NCBI RefSeq assembly: GCF_000238255.3
Contig: NZ_CP011039.1
Location: 168,501 to 232,500, forward strand
From: Pseudoalteromonas spongiae UST010723-006
Lineage (GTDB): Bacteria; Pseudomonadota; Gammaproteobacteria; Enterobacterales; Alteromonadaceae
DNA length: 64,000 nt
Reading direction: 5' to 3'
The notes below the pieces were generated by a model. It was not told where the DNA came from, did not search any database, and worked only from the letters and a program-made list of their open reading frames with translations. The position numbers were made by a program, and so were the translations under genes. Within the stretch, counting starts at the first letter, position 1. Every line of letters begins with the position of its first letter. Shown here piece by piece: positions 1 to 9,957 of this stretch.

Positions 1-145
1 AGGCGTAGGTATAAGCAATCCCAACAAAATTATCATCAAAGTCATAAAGGTCAGACACACCAAAATCGATTTGATGTTGAATCGTGTCGCTTGCTAAGCC
101 ACTATTGCAGGCAAATAAAAGGGCTAAAGGCAGTAGTTTTTTCAT
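1..145 (-). CDS. N-terminal part of an exported, probable outer-membrane beta-barrel protein (partial)
   Basis: The reading frame starts at the ATG at 145 on the minus strand and runs off the left edge, so only 48 residues are visible. It opens with a signal peptide: two lysines, then a hydrophobic run LLPLALLFAC, with a likely cleavage after SGLAS. The mature part has alternating polar and hydrophobic residues rich in D, F and Y, as in the first strands of a porin-like barrel. The barrel assignment is inference; the signal peptide is seen. It is transcribed away from the thioesterase at 262. Confidence 0.6.
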   Translation of the reverse strand, partial: MKKLLPLALLFACNSGLASDTIQHQIDFGVSDLYDFDDNFVGIAYTYA

Positions 146-261
146 GTTAATTCCTTTTTGACAGTAGGATAAAGAAATAACTACCTATTGATAAGTTCAG
201 ACCTGTTTGAAATTGTTAGAGATTGTAAAAGTACCTAGCTTTGTATACGAGGGAACAATAA

Positions 262-699
262 ATGATTTGGTATAAAGAAATAGATAAAGCGTTATGCGAT
301 AAGCTAGATGAAGGTTTGCATGGTAAAGGCAGCTTAATGAAAACGTTAGGGATTGAAATATGTGAAGTTGGCGACGATTATCTTGTTGCTAGCATGCCAG
401 TTACACCTGATCACCACAACCCTATTGGTATGCTGCACGGAGGCGCGAATGTTGTGCTAGCTGAAACAGTAGCAAGCTACGCGGCAAACTTTGTTGTAGA
501 TACCGATAAGTATTACTGCGTAGGCCAAGAAATCAATGCGAATCATATTAAAGCGGCGCGCAAAGGTATGGTGTATGCCACAGCAAAAGCTGTTCACTTA
601 GGTAAACGTACCTCTGTGTGGGAAGTTAAAATTACCAACCAAGCCGGTGAGCTTACTTGCATTTCAAGAATGACCGCAGCGGTGGTTGAGCGACGATAG
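262..699 (+). CDS. Hotdog-fold acyl-CoA thioesterase (PaaI / EntH / MenI type)
   Basis: A 145-residue protein of the usual size for single-domain hotdog thioesterases, which hydrolyse acyl-CoA thioesters in the cytoplasm. The family signature is visible: the N-P-x-G-x-x-H-G-G segment with H59, G60 and G61, followed by the helix with the likely catalytic Glu E68 (LAETVAS). A purine-rich ribosome site (GAGGGAA) lies ahead of ATG 262. It stands alone, with its own upstream region, and the substrate cannot be told from sequence. Enteric relatives proofread siderophore synthesis (EntH) or cleave DHNA-CoA (MenI), but no such pathway is next door. Confidence 0.85.
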   Translation: MIWYKEIDKALCDKLDEGLHGKGSLMKTLGIEICEVGDDYLVASMPVTPDHHNPIGMLHGGANVVLAETVASYAANFVVDTDKYYCVGQEINANHIKAARKGMVYATAKAVHLGKRTSVWEVKITNQAGELTCISRMTAAVVERR

Positions 700-780
700 T
701 TGATCTACATCTAGTAACCGCGTTTTAGCGCTGGTATTTTATCTAGCGCTGGCATATACCTTAGCCAGAGGTATATGCAA

Positions 781-1014
781 ATGAGTGAAAAATCGTTAAT
801 TACGCTGCTTAAAGTAGTTATTGTGCTTGGATTATGCTTAATAGGACTTGGATATTATTTGATAAATGTCGCACATATTGAGCAAAGTATGGGTATCTCC
901 GGCATGATGATTGGCGGAGGGTGTTATGCGCTTGGATTAATCTTATCTTTGCCAACCAAAATGTACCTTACGTTTATTTGGGTTACCGCGGAACAAAGAA
1001 AAAAGAGCGGTTAA
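781..1014 (+). CDS. Small two-helix membrane protein of unknown function
   Basis: A 77-residue protein with two predicted transmembrane segments, around residues 6-30 and 38-62, and a short basic tail ending in AEQRKKSG. The ATG at 781 is preferred over the in-frame ATG at 775 because AGAGGT lies eight bases before 781 but only two before 775. I do not recognise a family. The intergenic DNA ahead of it carries two direct copies of TAGCGCTGG (around 726 and 744). It is upstream of and co-directional with the periplasmic protein at 1054, but a link is not shown. Confidence 0.55.
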   Translation: MSEKSLITLLKVVIVLGLCLIGLGYYLINVAHIEQSMGISGMMIGGGCYALGLILSLPTKMYLTFIWVTAEQRKKSG

Positions 1015-1053
1015 CAGGTTAGCTCAGCAGATTATTAAATAATCAGCCATACT

Positions 1054-1851
1054 ATGATTTATCACTCATTATTAGTGGCACTTGTGATTAGGTTTTTTTG
1101 TTTATTATTGTTGTGCTTTAACGCTCATGTGTATGCCCGCGATCTTAAAGTCGCTGCTGGTAATTTTACTCCGTACTTCAAGGCAAGTTCCTATCAACGC
1201 CATGTTGGCTTATACGAGCAGCTTTTGTCAGCAGGGCTTAATAGAGCAGGGTTCAGCCCGACTTACATCAATGTTTCAAACGATGCCATAAAACGCTACT
1301 ACGAAAAGCAAAGGGTTGATATTGCGGTGAATTGGACTGGTGCATTTACTGGGGACGGTTACCCGTCTCAGTATCGCTTGTTCTTTTACAATCGTGCAAT
1401 TTTAAGTAAAGACAATCGATGGGCTAAGGCTGAACATGTGCTTGATTTAAAAGGTGCGAGGTTAGCAAGTTTTTCAGGTGCAAGTTTAAACTTTGGTCAT
1501 GACTTCCAAATTCTAATCAATGACATAAATACACGTTATTTTGAAAGTGGCGACCAGCTCGCTGTAAATAAAATGCTGGTGGCAAATAAGATTGATGTAT
1601 TAGTGGCTGATTGGCTGAAGTTCTATCATTTTATTAAACCGCTGGGGCTAACAAATAAGTTTACACCGTTAGATGTTATCACAAATGCTGGTTCGCAGAT
1701 TATTTTTAGAGATGAGAAAGTACGCGATGCATTTGATACTGCAATTACGCAAATGTATGTTAGTGGTGAGCTAGATAAGCTCACCCTAACATGGTTGGCA
1801 AAAAATAATTTACCTAAGGTATCACATCGTTTTTTAGCAAAACGACCTTAA
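1054..1851 (+). CDS. Periplasmic solute-binding-like protein (SBP_bac_3 family)
   Basis: A 265-residue protein with a long hydrophobic signal peptide (cleavage probably after HVYA, near residue 28). The mature domain begins [12 protein letters not shown], the usual first strand of extracellular solute-binding family 3 proteins. Motifs such as VDIAVNWTG and [11 protein letters not shown] fit the two-lobed fold. No ABC permease or ATPase genes are adjacent. In Alteromonadales many such orphan proteins exist whose ligand and role (sensing or transport) are unknown. Its stop codon overlaps the cysH stop by four bases in a convergent arrangement. Confidence 0.75.
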   Translation: MIYHSLLVALVIRFFCLLLLCFNAHVYARDLKVAAGNFTPYFKASSYQRHVGLYEQLLSAGLNRAGFSPTYINVSNDAIKRYYEKQRVDIAVNWTGAFTGDGYPSQYRLFFYNRAILSKDNRWAKAEHVLDLKGARLASFSGASLNFGHDFQILINDINTRYFESGDQLAVNKMLVANKIDVLVADWLKFYHFIKPLGLTNKFTPLDVITNAGSQIIFRDEKVRDAFDTAITQMYVSGELDKLTLTWLAKNNLPKVSHRFLAKRP

Positions 1852-2588
1852 ATACCGCCGCCGTCTGTGTGAAGGCCACATTCACGATTTAAACCAAAGA
1901 AACGCGTTTCTTCTTCGGTCATACCTGGCTCAAGCTTACGTGTGGTATGCACATCACCCATCGACACATAGCCTTGCTCCCATAACGGGTGGTAAGGTAA
2001 ATCGTGCTTGGTTAAGTATTGATACACATCACGGCTATGCCAATCAATAATTGGATAAACCTTAACAGTACCGCGGCTGATCTCAAGCACTTGCTTATCT
2101 GCTCGAGTTGATGATTGTTGACGACGCAAACCGCTAAACCAAGTGCCTGCATCGAGTTCTTTCAATGCACGTGTCATTGGTTCAACTTTATTTAAGGTAT
2201 TGTATTGTTTAATACCTTGTTCGCCTTGTTCCCATAATTTACCAAACTTAGCTTCTTGCCACGCAGGGCTTAGTTCTGATTTATACACTTTCAGATTGAG
2301 TTTCAATCGCTCAGTAAGCTCATCAATAAACTGATAAGTTTCTGGAAAAAGATAACCAGTATCTGTTAAAACCACTGGAATATCTGCTTTATGCGATGTT
2401 ACTAGGTGTAACATCACAGCCGCTTGAATGCCAAAGCTAGACGATAAAAAGTGTGTGCTTGGTAAATTTTCTAACGCCCATAAAACACGTTCTTCAGCCG
2501 AAAGCTCTGCTAGCATGCCATTTGCATCGGCAAGCATGGCATTCTGAACGTCTTTATCTAGCGTTAATATTTGCTTAAATTCACTCAT
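1848..2588 (-). CDS. cysH: Phosphoadenosine phosphosulfate (PAPS) reductase
   Basis: CysH reduces PAPS to sulfite with thioredoxin or glutaredoxin, in the cytoplasm, as a step of assimilatory sulfate reduction. At 246 residues it has the family length. Seen: the PP-loop [10 protein letters not shown], the [11 protein letters not shown] segment, and the C-terminal active-site motif ECGLH. There is only this single C-terminal Cys motif and no CC pairs typical of iron-sulfur APS reductases, which supports PAPS as substrate. It is the last gene of a cysJIH operon, 41 bases after cysI. Confidence 0.95.
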   Translation of the reverse strand: MSEFKQILTLDKDVQNAMLADANGMLAELSAEERVLWALENLPSTHFLSSSFGIQAAVMLHLVTSHKADIPVVLTDTGYLFPETYQFIDELTERLKLNLKVYKSELSPAWQEAKFGKLWEQGEQGIKQYNTLNKVEPMTRALKELDAGTWFSGLRRQQSSTRADKQVLEISRGTVKVYPIIDWHSRDVYQYLTKHDLPYHPLWEQGYVSMGDVHTTRKLEPGMTEEETRFFGLNRECGLHTDGGGI

Positions 2589-2629
2589 GCATAAATTCCA
2601 AATGAGGGCGGCTAACCGCCCTTAAAATA

Positions 2630-4348
2630 TTAAGCGTGGAAGTCTGTTTTAGAGACTTTCACTTCGGCAACGATTTCCTTACGGATAGCGAAGTCACCAA
2701 AACACTCGCCTTCGTTACGCTCTTTAGCCCATTGGCCAATTAATTCATCTAATGCTGGTAGGTAAACGTCTTCACCCACATTTTCTAGGTAAAGCTTAGG
2801 TACGCGCGTACCTTCACGGTTACCACCTAGGTAAACGTTGTATTTACCTGGGCCTTTACCTACGAAACCAATCTCAGCTAACATGGCACGACCACAACCA
2901 TTCGGGCAACCTACGACACGCATAATGATGTCGTCATTCGGGATTTCGTGCTTCGCTAAAATCGCTTCTGTTTTCTCGATAAGCTCTGGTAGATAACGTT
3001 CAGCTTCAGCCATCGCAAGTGGACAAGTCGGTAATGCCACACATGCCATTGAGTTAAAGCGTTGCTCTGAGTGTGAGTCGTCAATTAAACCGTGCTCACG
3101 AGCGATTTTTTCAATAATGTCTTTTTGGTCGGCTGGCACACCGGCAACAATTAAGTTTTGGTTAGCTGTCATGCGGAAGTCACCTTGGTGAATTTCTGCA
3201 ATCTTACGACAACCTGTTTTCAGCGGCTGACCTGGGTAATCAAGAATACGACCACTTTGGATAAATAGCGTTAGGTGGTGTTTACCATCAATGCCTTCTA
3301 CCCAGCCGATACGGTCACCACGGTGTGTGAACTCATACGGACGGCTTTCTTCAAATTTAACGCCAGCGCGGTTTTCTACTTCTGCTTTAAACGCATCTGT
3401 ACCGAAAGTATCTAATGTGTACTTAGTTTTAGCGTTCTTACGGTTAACACGGTTACCCCAGTCACGCTGCACAGACACTACGTGCTCGGCAATTTTTAGC
3501 GTGTGCTCAAGTGGGATAAAACCTAAATCATCGGCTTTGCGCGGGTAAGTGTTTACATCACCGTGGGTCATCGCAAGACCACCACCAACAAGTACGTTAA
3601 AACCAACTAGTTTGCCGTTATCAGCAATTGCAACAAAGTTAAGGTCGTTCGCGTGAACGTCTACTTCATTGTTTGGTGGAATAGTCACCGTCGTTTTGAA
3701 CTTACGTGGTAAGTAAGTAGACCCTAAAATTGGCTCTTCTGTTGTTTCTGTCTTTTCACCGTTTAACCAAATTTCAGCATACGCTTTAGTGTGTGGTAGT
3801 AAGTGCTCAGAGATCTTCGCAGCCCACTCGTAAGCTTCTTGGTGTAACTCAGACTCAACAGGGTTAGTGGTACATAGTACGTTACGGTTAACGTCACCGG
3901 CAGTTGCAATTGAGTCAATACCAACGCTGTTAAGCATTTGGTGCATTTCTTTAATGCCCGGCTTTAATACACCGTGGAACTGGAATGTTTGACGCGTTGT
4001 TAAACGAATACTGCCGTAAATTGTTTTATCGCCAGCAAACTCATCAATCGCTAGCCACTGCTTAGGCGTTATAATACCGCCTGGCATACGGGCGCGAAGC
4101 ATCACGTTGTGCATAGGCTCTAGCTTTTGCTTAGTACGCTCTGGACGAATATCACGGTCGTCTTGCTGGTACATACCGTGGAAACGGATTAGCTGGAAGT
4201 TATCCGCTGTAAAACCACCGGTAAGTTGGTCTTTTAAATCCGCTTCAATGGTACCGCGTAAAAAGTTACTTTGCGTTTTTAATCTTTCGTTATCAGCAAA
4301 CTTAGCATTTGGGTCTAGCTTGCTGTTAGGTTTGTAATCTGTGCTCAT
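2630..4348 (-). CDS. cysI: Sulfite reductase [NADPH] hemoprotein beta subunit
   Basis: CysI carries siroheme and a 4Fe-4S cluster and reduces sulfite to sulfide with electrons from CysJ. It is 572 residues, against 570 in E. coli. The cluster cysteines are present: C436 and C442 in CVALPTCP, and the CPNGCG motif near residues 481-485. The N-terminal ferredoxin-like half includes the RMPGG and RLTTRQ segments that contact siroheme. It lies 54 bases after cysJ and 41 before cysH. Confidence 0.97.
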   Translation of the reverse strand: MSTDYKPNSKLDPNAKFADNERLKTQSNFLRGTIEADLKDQLTGGFTADNFQLIRFHGMYQQDDRDIRPERTKQKLEPMHNVMLRARMPGGIITPKQWLAIDEFAGDKTIYGSIRLTTRQTFQFHGVLKPGIKEMHQMLNSVGIDSIATAGDVNRNVLCTTNPVESELHQEAYEWAAKISEHLLPHTKAYAEIWLNGEKTETTEEPILGSTYLPRKFKTTVTIPPNNEVDVHANDLNFVAIADNGKLVGFNVLVGGGLAMTHGDVNTYPRKADDLGFIPLEHTLKIAEHVVSVQRDWGNRVNRKNAKTKYTLDTFGTDAFKAEVENRAGVKFEESRPYEFTHRGDRIGWVEGIDGKHHLTLFIQSGRILDYPGQPLKTGCRKIAEIHQGDFRMTANQNLIVAGVPADQKDIIEKIAREHGLIDDSHSEQRFNSMACVALPTCPLAMAEAERYLPELIEKTEAILAKHEIPNDDIIMRVVGCPNGCGRAMLAEIGFVGKGPGKYNVYLGGNREGTRVPKLYLENVGEDVYLPALDELIGQWAKERNEGECFGDFAIRKEIVAEVKVSKTDFHA

Positions 4349-4402
4349 GGCTTATCCTAAAATTTTACTGTGACGGTCAGTGTGGTGTACTAGCACTTGC
4401 TA

Positions 4403-6217
4403 CTAGTACACGTCTTTTTGATAACGGTTGTTGCTGCGAAGCTCTTTTAGGTAGCTTTCAGCTTGCTCGTCATCTTTGCCACCATGGGCTTTAATAATGT
4501 CGATAAGTGCTTGGTGTACGTCTTTCGCCATGCGGTTTGCGTCACCACAAATATAGAAATGTGCACCTTTTTCTAACCATGCAAATACTTCTTCGCCTTT
4601 CTCGCGAAGACGGTCTTGCACGTATACTTTTTCTGCTTGGTCGCGGCTAAATGCTAGGTCTACTTTGTTAAGTAAGCCAGACTTCACATAACCTTGGATC
4701 TCTACTTGATATAAGAAATCTTGCGTGAAGTGCGGGTTACCGAAGAATAACCAGTTATCACCTTCCGCTTCACGTGCATCACGCTCTTGCAAGAATGCGC
4801 GGAAAGGCGCAATACCCGTACCTGGGCCAACCATGATAACAGGTGTGTTATCGTCGTTTGGTAAACGGAAGTTGTCGTTATGCTCGCTAAATACTTTAAC
4901 TTGTACGCCTTCTTCAGCACGATTTGCTAGATAGCCAGAACAACCACCAAAGTGTTTTTCGCCAAAGGCATCAAACTCTACAAGGCCCACAGTTAAATGC
5001 ACTTCTTCTTCCACTTCAGCTTGGCTAGAAGCAATTGAATATAAACGTGCTTGTAGCTTACGTAAGCTGTTTGCTAGGTCTTGTGCGCTAATATCGCTTG
5101 GGTTTTGCTTAATGATATCGAAGATTTGACGTGCTTCGATGTATTCACGCATTGCTGCTTTATCTTCAACTAGCTTTAGTAGCTCAGCGTTATTAGTTGC
5201 TTGCGCGTACTTTTCAACGAAACCTGGGTAAGACTGAGTTAGCTCTAGTTTTTCAATAAGTGCTGTGCGAATTGATAACGTTTCTGCACCTAACGTGATT
5301 TCAGTCGCGCCATCAATGTTTAATAATGCCAGTGTTTCATCAACTAGTGCTTCGTCATTTAAGAAGTAAACACCTAAAGAGTCACCTGGAAGATACGTGA
5401 TATCAGAGCCTTCTAATGAAATCTCAATGTGGCGTACGTCTTTAGTTGAGTCGCGACCTGTGATCTTTTGTACCACACTTAGCTCAGCCGCAAATGGGTT
5501 TTGCTTAGTGTATTGGCTTTGCGCTGGTGCTGCACCGAAACTAGCCATAGGAATAACCTGTGCTGAACCTTGTGATTGTGCTTTAAGCTCAGGTTCGAAT
5601 GCTTCAACCGCACCACCGATCCAAGCAGTTGCTTGATCTTTGTAATCAACATCTAAATCAGCACGCGCAACCACTGTTTCTGCGCCGAGTGCTTTAAAGC
5701 GTTCTTCAAAATCAATCGCCGTTTGGCAGAAGAATTCGTAGCTTGAATCACCTAAACCGATAACCGCTACTTTAACGCCATCAAGTTTAGGTGCTTTCTT
5801 CGATGCTAAAAACGCATGTAAGTTTTCAGCGTCTTCTGGTGGCTCACCCTCACCATAAGTAGAAACAGCAACAGCAATAAACTTTTCTTTCTTAAGTTGA
5901 GCAGGCTTGTAGTCAGCCATGTTCACAAGCTTTACCGCTAAGCCTTTCGCTTCAGCTGCCGCTTTAAGTTGGTTAGCGACGCCTTTTGCATTACCTGTTT
6001 GTGAACCATAAAGAATGGTTAATGCTGCAGCTTCGCCTGCTTGTGGTGCTGCGCCCGCAATCTGACCTGATAATGCTGCTGTATTGGCATTCGCTGCTAA
6101 GTAACCACTCACCCAAGCTTGTTGAATTGGGTTCAGTTCAGCAGTAAGCGCTTGTAACTTCTGTACTTGCTCTGGCGTAAGCGGACTCGCTTGCGCAGAA
6201 AGTTGACTTAACAACAT
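4403..6217 (-). CDS. cysJ: Sulfite reductase [NADPH] flavoprotein alpha subunit
   Basis: CysJ moves electrons from NADPH through FAD and FMN to CysI. The 604 residues show the full order: an N-terminal flavodoxin domain (YGSQTGNAKG near residue 70, then VSTYGEGEPPEDA), an FAD-binding region with the RLYSIASS motif and GGCSGYLA, and a ferredoxin-reductase NADP module with GPGTGIAPFRAFLQ and YICGDA, ending in the usual DVY. It is the first gene of cysJIH; no other gene is on its strand directly upstream within 200 bases. Confidence 0.96.
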   Translation of the reverse strand: MLLSQLSAQASPLTPEQVQKLQALTAELNPIQQAWVSGYLAANANTAALSGQIAGAAPQAGEAAALTILYGSQTGNAKGVANQLKAAAEAKGLAVKLVNMADYKPAQLKKEKFIAVAVSTYGEGEPPEDAENLHAFLASKKAPKLDGVKVAVIGLGDSSYEFFCQTAIDFEERFKALGAETVVARADLDVDYKDQATAWIGGAVEAFEPELKAQSQGSAQVIPMASFGAAPAQSQYTKQNPFAAELSVVQKITGRDSTKDVRHIEISLEGSDITYLPGDSLGVYFLNDEALVDETLALLNIDGATEITLGAETLSIRTALIEKLELTQSYPGFVEKYAQATNNAELLKLVEDKAAMREYIEARQIFDIIKQNPSDISAQDLANSLRKLQARLYSIASSQAEVEEEVHLTVGLVEFDAFGEKHFGGCSGYLANRAEEGVQVKVFSEHNDNFRLPNDDNTPVIMVGPGTGIAPFRAFLQERDAREAEGDNWLFFGNPHFTQDFLYQVEIQGYVKSGLLNKVDLAFSRDQAEKVYVQDRLREKGEEVFAWLEKGAHFYICGDANRMAKDVHQALIDIIKAHGGKDDEQAESYLKELRSNNRYQKDVY

Positions 6218-6365
6218 GGAATTTTTTCCTCGACCACCAAATGGTTTATACGTTTCTTAACGGTGCTTGTTATACATCTAGTAACAACACACCTTTTTAA
6301 GCTTCTCTGATGGTGAAATATAACGATGTCATGGCAAAGAAAAAAATAATAGAAAGTGCTTTGTT

Positions 6366-6380
6366 ATTCCAAAAAGGAAT
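6366..6380. promoter_or_regulatory. Inverted repeat upstream of cysJIH, possible CysB site
   Basis: The palindrome ATTCC-AAAAA-GGAAT lies about 150 bases before the cysJ start, in the only gene-free stretch ahead of the operon. TTCC...GGAA half-sites are common in CysB-activated promoters. The palindrome is seen; the CysB assignment is inference from position. Confidence 0.3.
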
Positions 6381-6422
6381 GCATGGAGAGTTATTTATAA
6401 TTTTTGCAAAAAAATAATGCAG

Positions 6423-6998
6423 TTATCGATTATCTTCAAAAATAACCGAGCCGGTTGATGCGTTGTAGGTAATTTTTATTAACGCATTAATTCGGCCAGA
6501 AGTGTCGCCTAATTTGCGTAAAACATATGTGCAACTGTCACTTGCGCTTGGCGTAATTGGGTTTAAACCACTCGAAAAGCGATAAGAACGGTATTCTTGA
6601 TTATTGTTGTTATGCGCTATGGATGGCGCGTCTTCAAGTAGAGTGTTCCAAAGATCAGCACAGCCTCGGTTGCCCCGTCCAATTTGAAAAGGGTTGCCCA
6701 TGGTGCCTGTATTATTGTTACCTTTGTTTACGCCAACAGGGTAGCCAAAAGCATTTACATCAATACTGCCATCAAGGTAGTTAGCTAAGTTGACAACGTA
6801 ATTACGATTACCGCCAATTGCCCATTTGGTTTTTGCAAAATCAACAGCTTGTTTAAAGTTAGCTGCAAGAGCTTTCGTTTTTACAGCTTCTGCATCTTCG
6901 TTAAGTGATAAAAACTTGATACTTGCTGTAATGGATATTACCGCCAATATAACAATTACGATAATAAGCTCTATAATCGTAAATCCTTGGCTTTTCAT
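6423..6998 (-). CDS. Type IV pilin-like / pseudopilin protein
   Basis: A 191-residue protein with a class III signal: MKSQG before F-T-I-I-E-L, the prepilin peptidase site with Glu at mature position 5, then a long hydrophobic N-terminal helix. The C-terminal half has two cysteines (in GCADLW and SDSCTY) that could form the pilin disulfide loop. The start at 6998 is chosen over the longer frame because GGGAG sits just upstream and the longer frame would run into the preceding gene. No pilus or type II secretion assembly genes are nearby, so it is an orphan structural or minor pilin, cotranscribed with the gene at 7012. Confidence 0.85.
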   Translation of the reverse strand: MKSQGFTIIELIIVIVILAVISITASIKFLSLNEDAEAVKTKALAANFKQAVDFAKTKWAIGGNRNYVVNLANYLDGSIDVNAFGYPVGVNKGNNNTGTMGNPFQIGRGNRGCADLWNTLLEDAPSIAHNNNNQEYRSYRFSSGLNPITPSASDSCTYVLRKLGDTSGRINALIKITYNASTGSVIFEDNR

Positions 6999-7011
6999 GA
7001 TGCTCCCGTGG

Positions 7012-7389
7012 TTATTCAACGGGGTAAAGGGTGATTTCAATGCCCGCGCCTATGGCTGAAATTCTAAGCAGAGTATCGGCGTGAAGCGCCTGGTTAAAAC
7101 ACTTTGGATTTTGACCACTTTGAAAGCCAATATCGAATGTGCGTCTTGTACAGCTAAGCCATTGCTTTAAAGCGTTGCGAGAACAGGATTCGATCAATTC
7201 ACATAAGTGATTAATTGCACTGTCAGGAGAAGTTACGTCAATGTTTGCCTCTATACGCGCCAACTGACGAGTTTCATCTTTGTCGTAGTGAAGAACCATA
7301 GCCGACTTACCCAAGTCTGAAACTAATTGGGCAATATCTTGTTTTGACTCGATTTCTAGGTCGACATTAAGAAACTGAATATCTGACAT
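7012..7389 (-). CDS. Conserved-looking hypothetical protein upstream of orphan pilin
   Basis: A 125-residue soluble protein with no signal peptide or membrane segment. The sequence alternates short beta-like stretches (VDLEIES, LLRISAIGAGIEITLY) with a central helix containing three cysteines (HLCELIESCSRNA and SCTRRTF). I do not recognise a family. It ends 13 bases before the pilin start, so the two are probably one transcript; a chaperone or regulator role for that pilin is only a guess. Confidence 0.6.
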   Translation of the reverse strand: MSDIQFLNVDLEIESKQDIAQLVSDLGKSAMVLHYDKDETRQLARIEANIDVTSPDSAINHLCELIESCSRNALKQWLSCTRRTFDIGFQSGQNPKCFNQALHADTLLRISAIGAGIEITLYPVE

Positions 7390-7446
7390 TGATGTTTTCT
7401 CTGTAATTGCTTAATCGCTAACTTTACATTAGATTGGCTTTTATCT

Positions 7447-7716
7447 CTAGAGCGTGTTGACCTTTGCTGTTTATTTCTGCAGCAGTTTGTTTGGCATTTA
7501 GACGAGGCAGAGCGATTGTAGTGTAGTTATTTTACATAAATGAGCGATAACACAGTGTAAATGGCAAACAAGCGCTGCCAGTAGGGTTCAACCCCAAACC
7601 GTTGTGCTCTTTGTTGTTGCTTTTTGACTTAGCCCGCTAGGTCAACAAAGTGCCGCCGCGTTCAAAACGGTTTGGATTTGAACAGAATTTAGACCGTAAA
7701 GATTAACACGCTCTAG
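7447..7716. repeat. MITE-like palindromic repeat, copy 1 (270 bp)
   Basis: Terminal inverted repeats: left end CTAGAGCGTGTTGACCTTTG, and the right end reads CTAGAGCGTGTTAATCTTT on the other strand. Inside are two further self-complementary blocks: GCAGCAGTTTGTTTGGCATT pairs with AATGGCAAACAAGCGCTGC, and a second arm around AAACCGTT pairs with AACGGTTT. The central part holds a nested stem CTTTGTTG / CAACAAAG. There is no open reading frame. A second copy of nearly equal length is at 44243-44511. It fills the gap between the pilin pair and the PepSY gene. Confidence 0.85.
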
Positions 7717-7766
7717 CTTAGCAAAGACGATATTACGAGCGGAAAAACCCAATAACGAGAACAATA

Positions 7767-8486
7767 ATGAAAAAATCGTGGTTTAAATGGGCGCGTAAGT
7801 GCCACAAATGGTTAGGTTATTTACTCGCGTTACAAGTATTCGCATGGTTATTGGGTGGCTTAGTTATGAGTGCGATTCCACTGGAATATGTACACGGTAA
7901 ACACCTTGCCAAACGACAGTTAGAAAATCCTTTCTCGCAAAATGTATATACAAGTAATTTTGATAACTTTAAGCAATACAATATCGGATTGAAAAATGTC
8001 AATTTCTTACACTTCTTAGAGACTCCTGTAATTGAACTAGTCGGCCATAAAGAGCGAGTTTACTTGCATGGCGAAACGGGAGAGAAACTCGAGGCACCTA
8101 ATAAACAGCAAATTATCAGACAGGCAAAAGCTCATTACTTGGCTGATAGCCAAACCATAGACGCGACCGCATCACTGTTAAAAGAGGGACCGAGAGAGGT
8201 CGGTTATAAAAGCAATATTTGGCGTATAGACTTTGCGGATAATGTTAACACTACATTGTATATACAAGCTGATTCGGGTCAGGTAATTACTGTACGTAGC
8301 ACTATTTGGCGTATTTTTGATTTCTTTTGGATGCTGCACATAATGGATTATGACGAGCGTGAAGATTTTAATAATCCATTATTAATTAGCTTTGCCGCTG
8401 TTGCTGTATTGTTTTGTATGTCAGGAATGATGTTGTTGTTTCAAAATATGCCTTTTAGAAGAAAACGAAAAGTTCTGGCAAATTGA
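7767..8486 (+). CDS. PepSY-domain inner-membrane protein
   Basis: A 239-residue protein with an N-terminal transmembrane helix (about residues 18-38, starting WARKCHKWLGYLLALQ), a central periplasmic part with two weak PepSY-like stretches, and a C-terminal helix near residues 207-227 followed by a basic tail. The KxHKWLG pattern and the late helix resemble PepSY-TM proteins, which often sit with iron uptake or reductase functions. It is monocistronic in appearance, and its exact role is not known. Confidence 0.7.
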   Translation: MKKSWFKWARKCHKWLGYLLALQVFAWLLGGLVMSAIPLEYVHGKHLAKRQLENPFSQNVYTSNFDNFKQYNIGLKNVNFLHFLETPVIELVGHKERVYLHGETGEKLEAPNKQQIIRQAKAHYLADSQTIDATASLLKEGPREVGYKSNIWRIDFADNVNTTLYIQADSGQVITVRSTIWRIFDFFWMLHIMDYDEREDFNNPLLISFAAVAVLFCMSGMMLLFQNMPFRRKRKVLAN

Positions 8487-8576
8487 TTTGTTGTCATAAA
8501 GCTTTCTTATAAGTGCCGCTAATTTGTCATCGGATGTTTTTAGCGTAAGACTTATTACACATAAGGAAGCGCGAAT

Positions 8577-9371
8577 ATGGCAAAGCAATATTACTCCTGT
8601 ATTTGGATCTCAGATGTGCATTTGGGTTACAAAGACTGTAAGGCTGAATTCTTACTGGATTTTCTCACCAATACAGAATGCGATGTGCTTTACTTAGTTG
8701 GCGATATCATTGATTTATGGTCGATGAAACGACAATTTTACTGGCAACCAAGCCACTATCAAGTGTTAGAGTGTATTCGTAACAAAGCTAACTCTGGCAC
8801 ACGCGTTATTTATATTCCCGGCAACCATGATGAAACCTTTCGCGCTTATGTTGGCGAAGCATTTATGAATGTTGAAGTGCATCGCAGTTTTATTCACACA
8901 GCCAAAACCGGTAAGCGTTTTTTGCTTGTGCATGGCGATGATTTTGATTCTGCAACACGTTATAGCAAACTGATCAGTATTATTGGCGATAGCGCATACG
9001 ATTTTTTACTGTTTTTGAATCGTTGGCACAATCGTGTGCGGCGCTTATTCGGCACTCACTATTGGTCGCTTGCGTCTTGGATTAAAAACCGAATTCATAA
9101 AGCACGCCAAGCAATTGCTGCGTTTGAAAAGGCAGCCGTTCACGAAGCAAAAAAGCAAGGTGTTGATGGCATTATTTGCGGTCATATTCATCAACCAGAC
9201 ATTAAAAAAATCGATGGCATTTTGTATTGTAATGACGGTGATTGGATAGAAAACTGCACTGTGCTGGTGGAGGATGAGTCAGGCCGTATTGAGTTGTTGC
9301 ATTGGTCTGATATTCAAACCAGCTTGAAAGTGGTCGATTTAAGTCAGAAACACAGCGAGCAGGCTGCTTAA
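8577..9371 (+). CDS. Metallophosphoesterase, UDP-2,3-diacylglucosamine diphosphatase (LpxH) related
   Basis: A 264-residue calcineurin-type phosphoesterase. All metal motifs are visible in order: D13-x-H15 (SDVHLG), GDIIDLW near residue 42, GNHDE near 83, HGDDFD near 121 and GHIHQPD at about 202. This set, with no transmembrane region, fits the COG2908 family of LpxH-like enzymes that remove UMP from UDP-diacylglucosamine in lipid A synthesis. It resembles the longer LpxH paralogues of marine gammaproteobacteria more than canonical LpxH, so the substrate is uncertain. AAGGAAG precedes the ATG. Confidence 0.8.
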   Translation: MAKQYYSCIWISDVHLGYKDCKAEFLLDFLTNTECDVLYLVGDIIDLWSMKRQFYWQPSHYQVLECIRNKANSGTRVIYIPGNHDETFRAYVGEAFMNVEVHRSFIHTAKTGKRFLLVHGDDFDSATRYSKLISIIGDSAYDFLLFLNRWHNRVRRLFGTHYWSLASWIKNRIHKARQAIAAFEKAAVHEAKKQGVDGIICGHIHQPDIKKIDGILYCNDGDWIENCTVLVEDESGRIELLHWSDIQTSLKVVDLSQKHSEQAA

Positions 9372-9435
9372 ATTTGCTTTGATGCTTGAGTTTGTAGATG
9401 CTTTAGCTTGAGCTGCGGCATCTAACACCTACTTG

Positions 9436-9957
9436 CTACTCTTTTTCGATGGTAAGAATGACTTCACCTACTTTGATACCAAACTTAATAATTTCCGTTC
9501 GGTTGATAAGGCGTTTTTCATTAATCAAAAACATCCAATCGTCTAGCGTGACTTCGAGCGGTTCGCCTTGGTAGCTTATGACTAATTGATAACGCCAATA
9601 AAGTGCAGAGCCTTTAGCCGTGCCCATCGCAGTACCTACCACATCATTGGCGGTGCCTTTGTAATTGCCGCCGCCTAGGTTTTCTAAATACCAAGTACGT
9701 GTTTGTTTTTCCCCGTCGTCATAAACAAACCATTCTTCGAGTTTACCTTTATCGTCTTGCCACGTACCCACTAAATCAACACTAAAGCGTCGTGTTAATG
9801 CGCCTGAGCGGTCAAGCACTACACCGTGAGCCGTTAGTTTACCGTTAAAGAATTGCTCTAATTTAAGGTCGGGAGAAGTACTTGTGTAATCATTAATATC
9901 TGGGCTTGAACATGCTGACATTAATATGGTTAGTGCCACAATTAGCAATCGTTTCAT
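9436..9957 (-). CDS. DUF3833 family lipoprotein
   Basis: A 173-residue lipoprotein: signal peptide with lipobox LMSAC, Cys at residue 16. The mature part is the DUF3833 type (LEQFFNGKLTAHGVVLDRSG, then a beta-rich body). DUF3833 genes are a steady companion of cyclopropane synthase/DUF1365 clusters in ECF-ChrR regulons. It is the last gene of the minus-strand stress operon, overlapping the preceding stop by four bases. The function is unknown; a lipocalin-like lipid-handling role is plausible. Confidence 0.8.
   Translation of the reverse strand: MKRLLIVALTILMSACSSPDINDYTSTSPDLKLEQFFNGKLTAHGVVLDRSGALTRRFSVDLVGTWQDDKGKLEEWFVYDDGEKQTRTWYLENLGGGNYKGTANDVVGTAMGTAKGSALYWRYQLVISYQGEPLEVTLDDWMFLINEKRLINRTEIIKFGIKVGEVILTIEKE

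Noticed and set aside
9380..9425. Terminator between the phosphoesterase and DUF3833 genes
   Set aside because: TAGATGC/GCATCTA pairs, but the loop is 16 bases and there is no T run on either strand.
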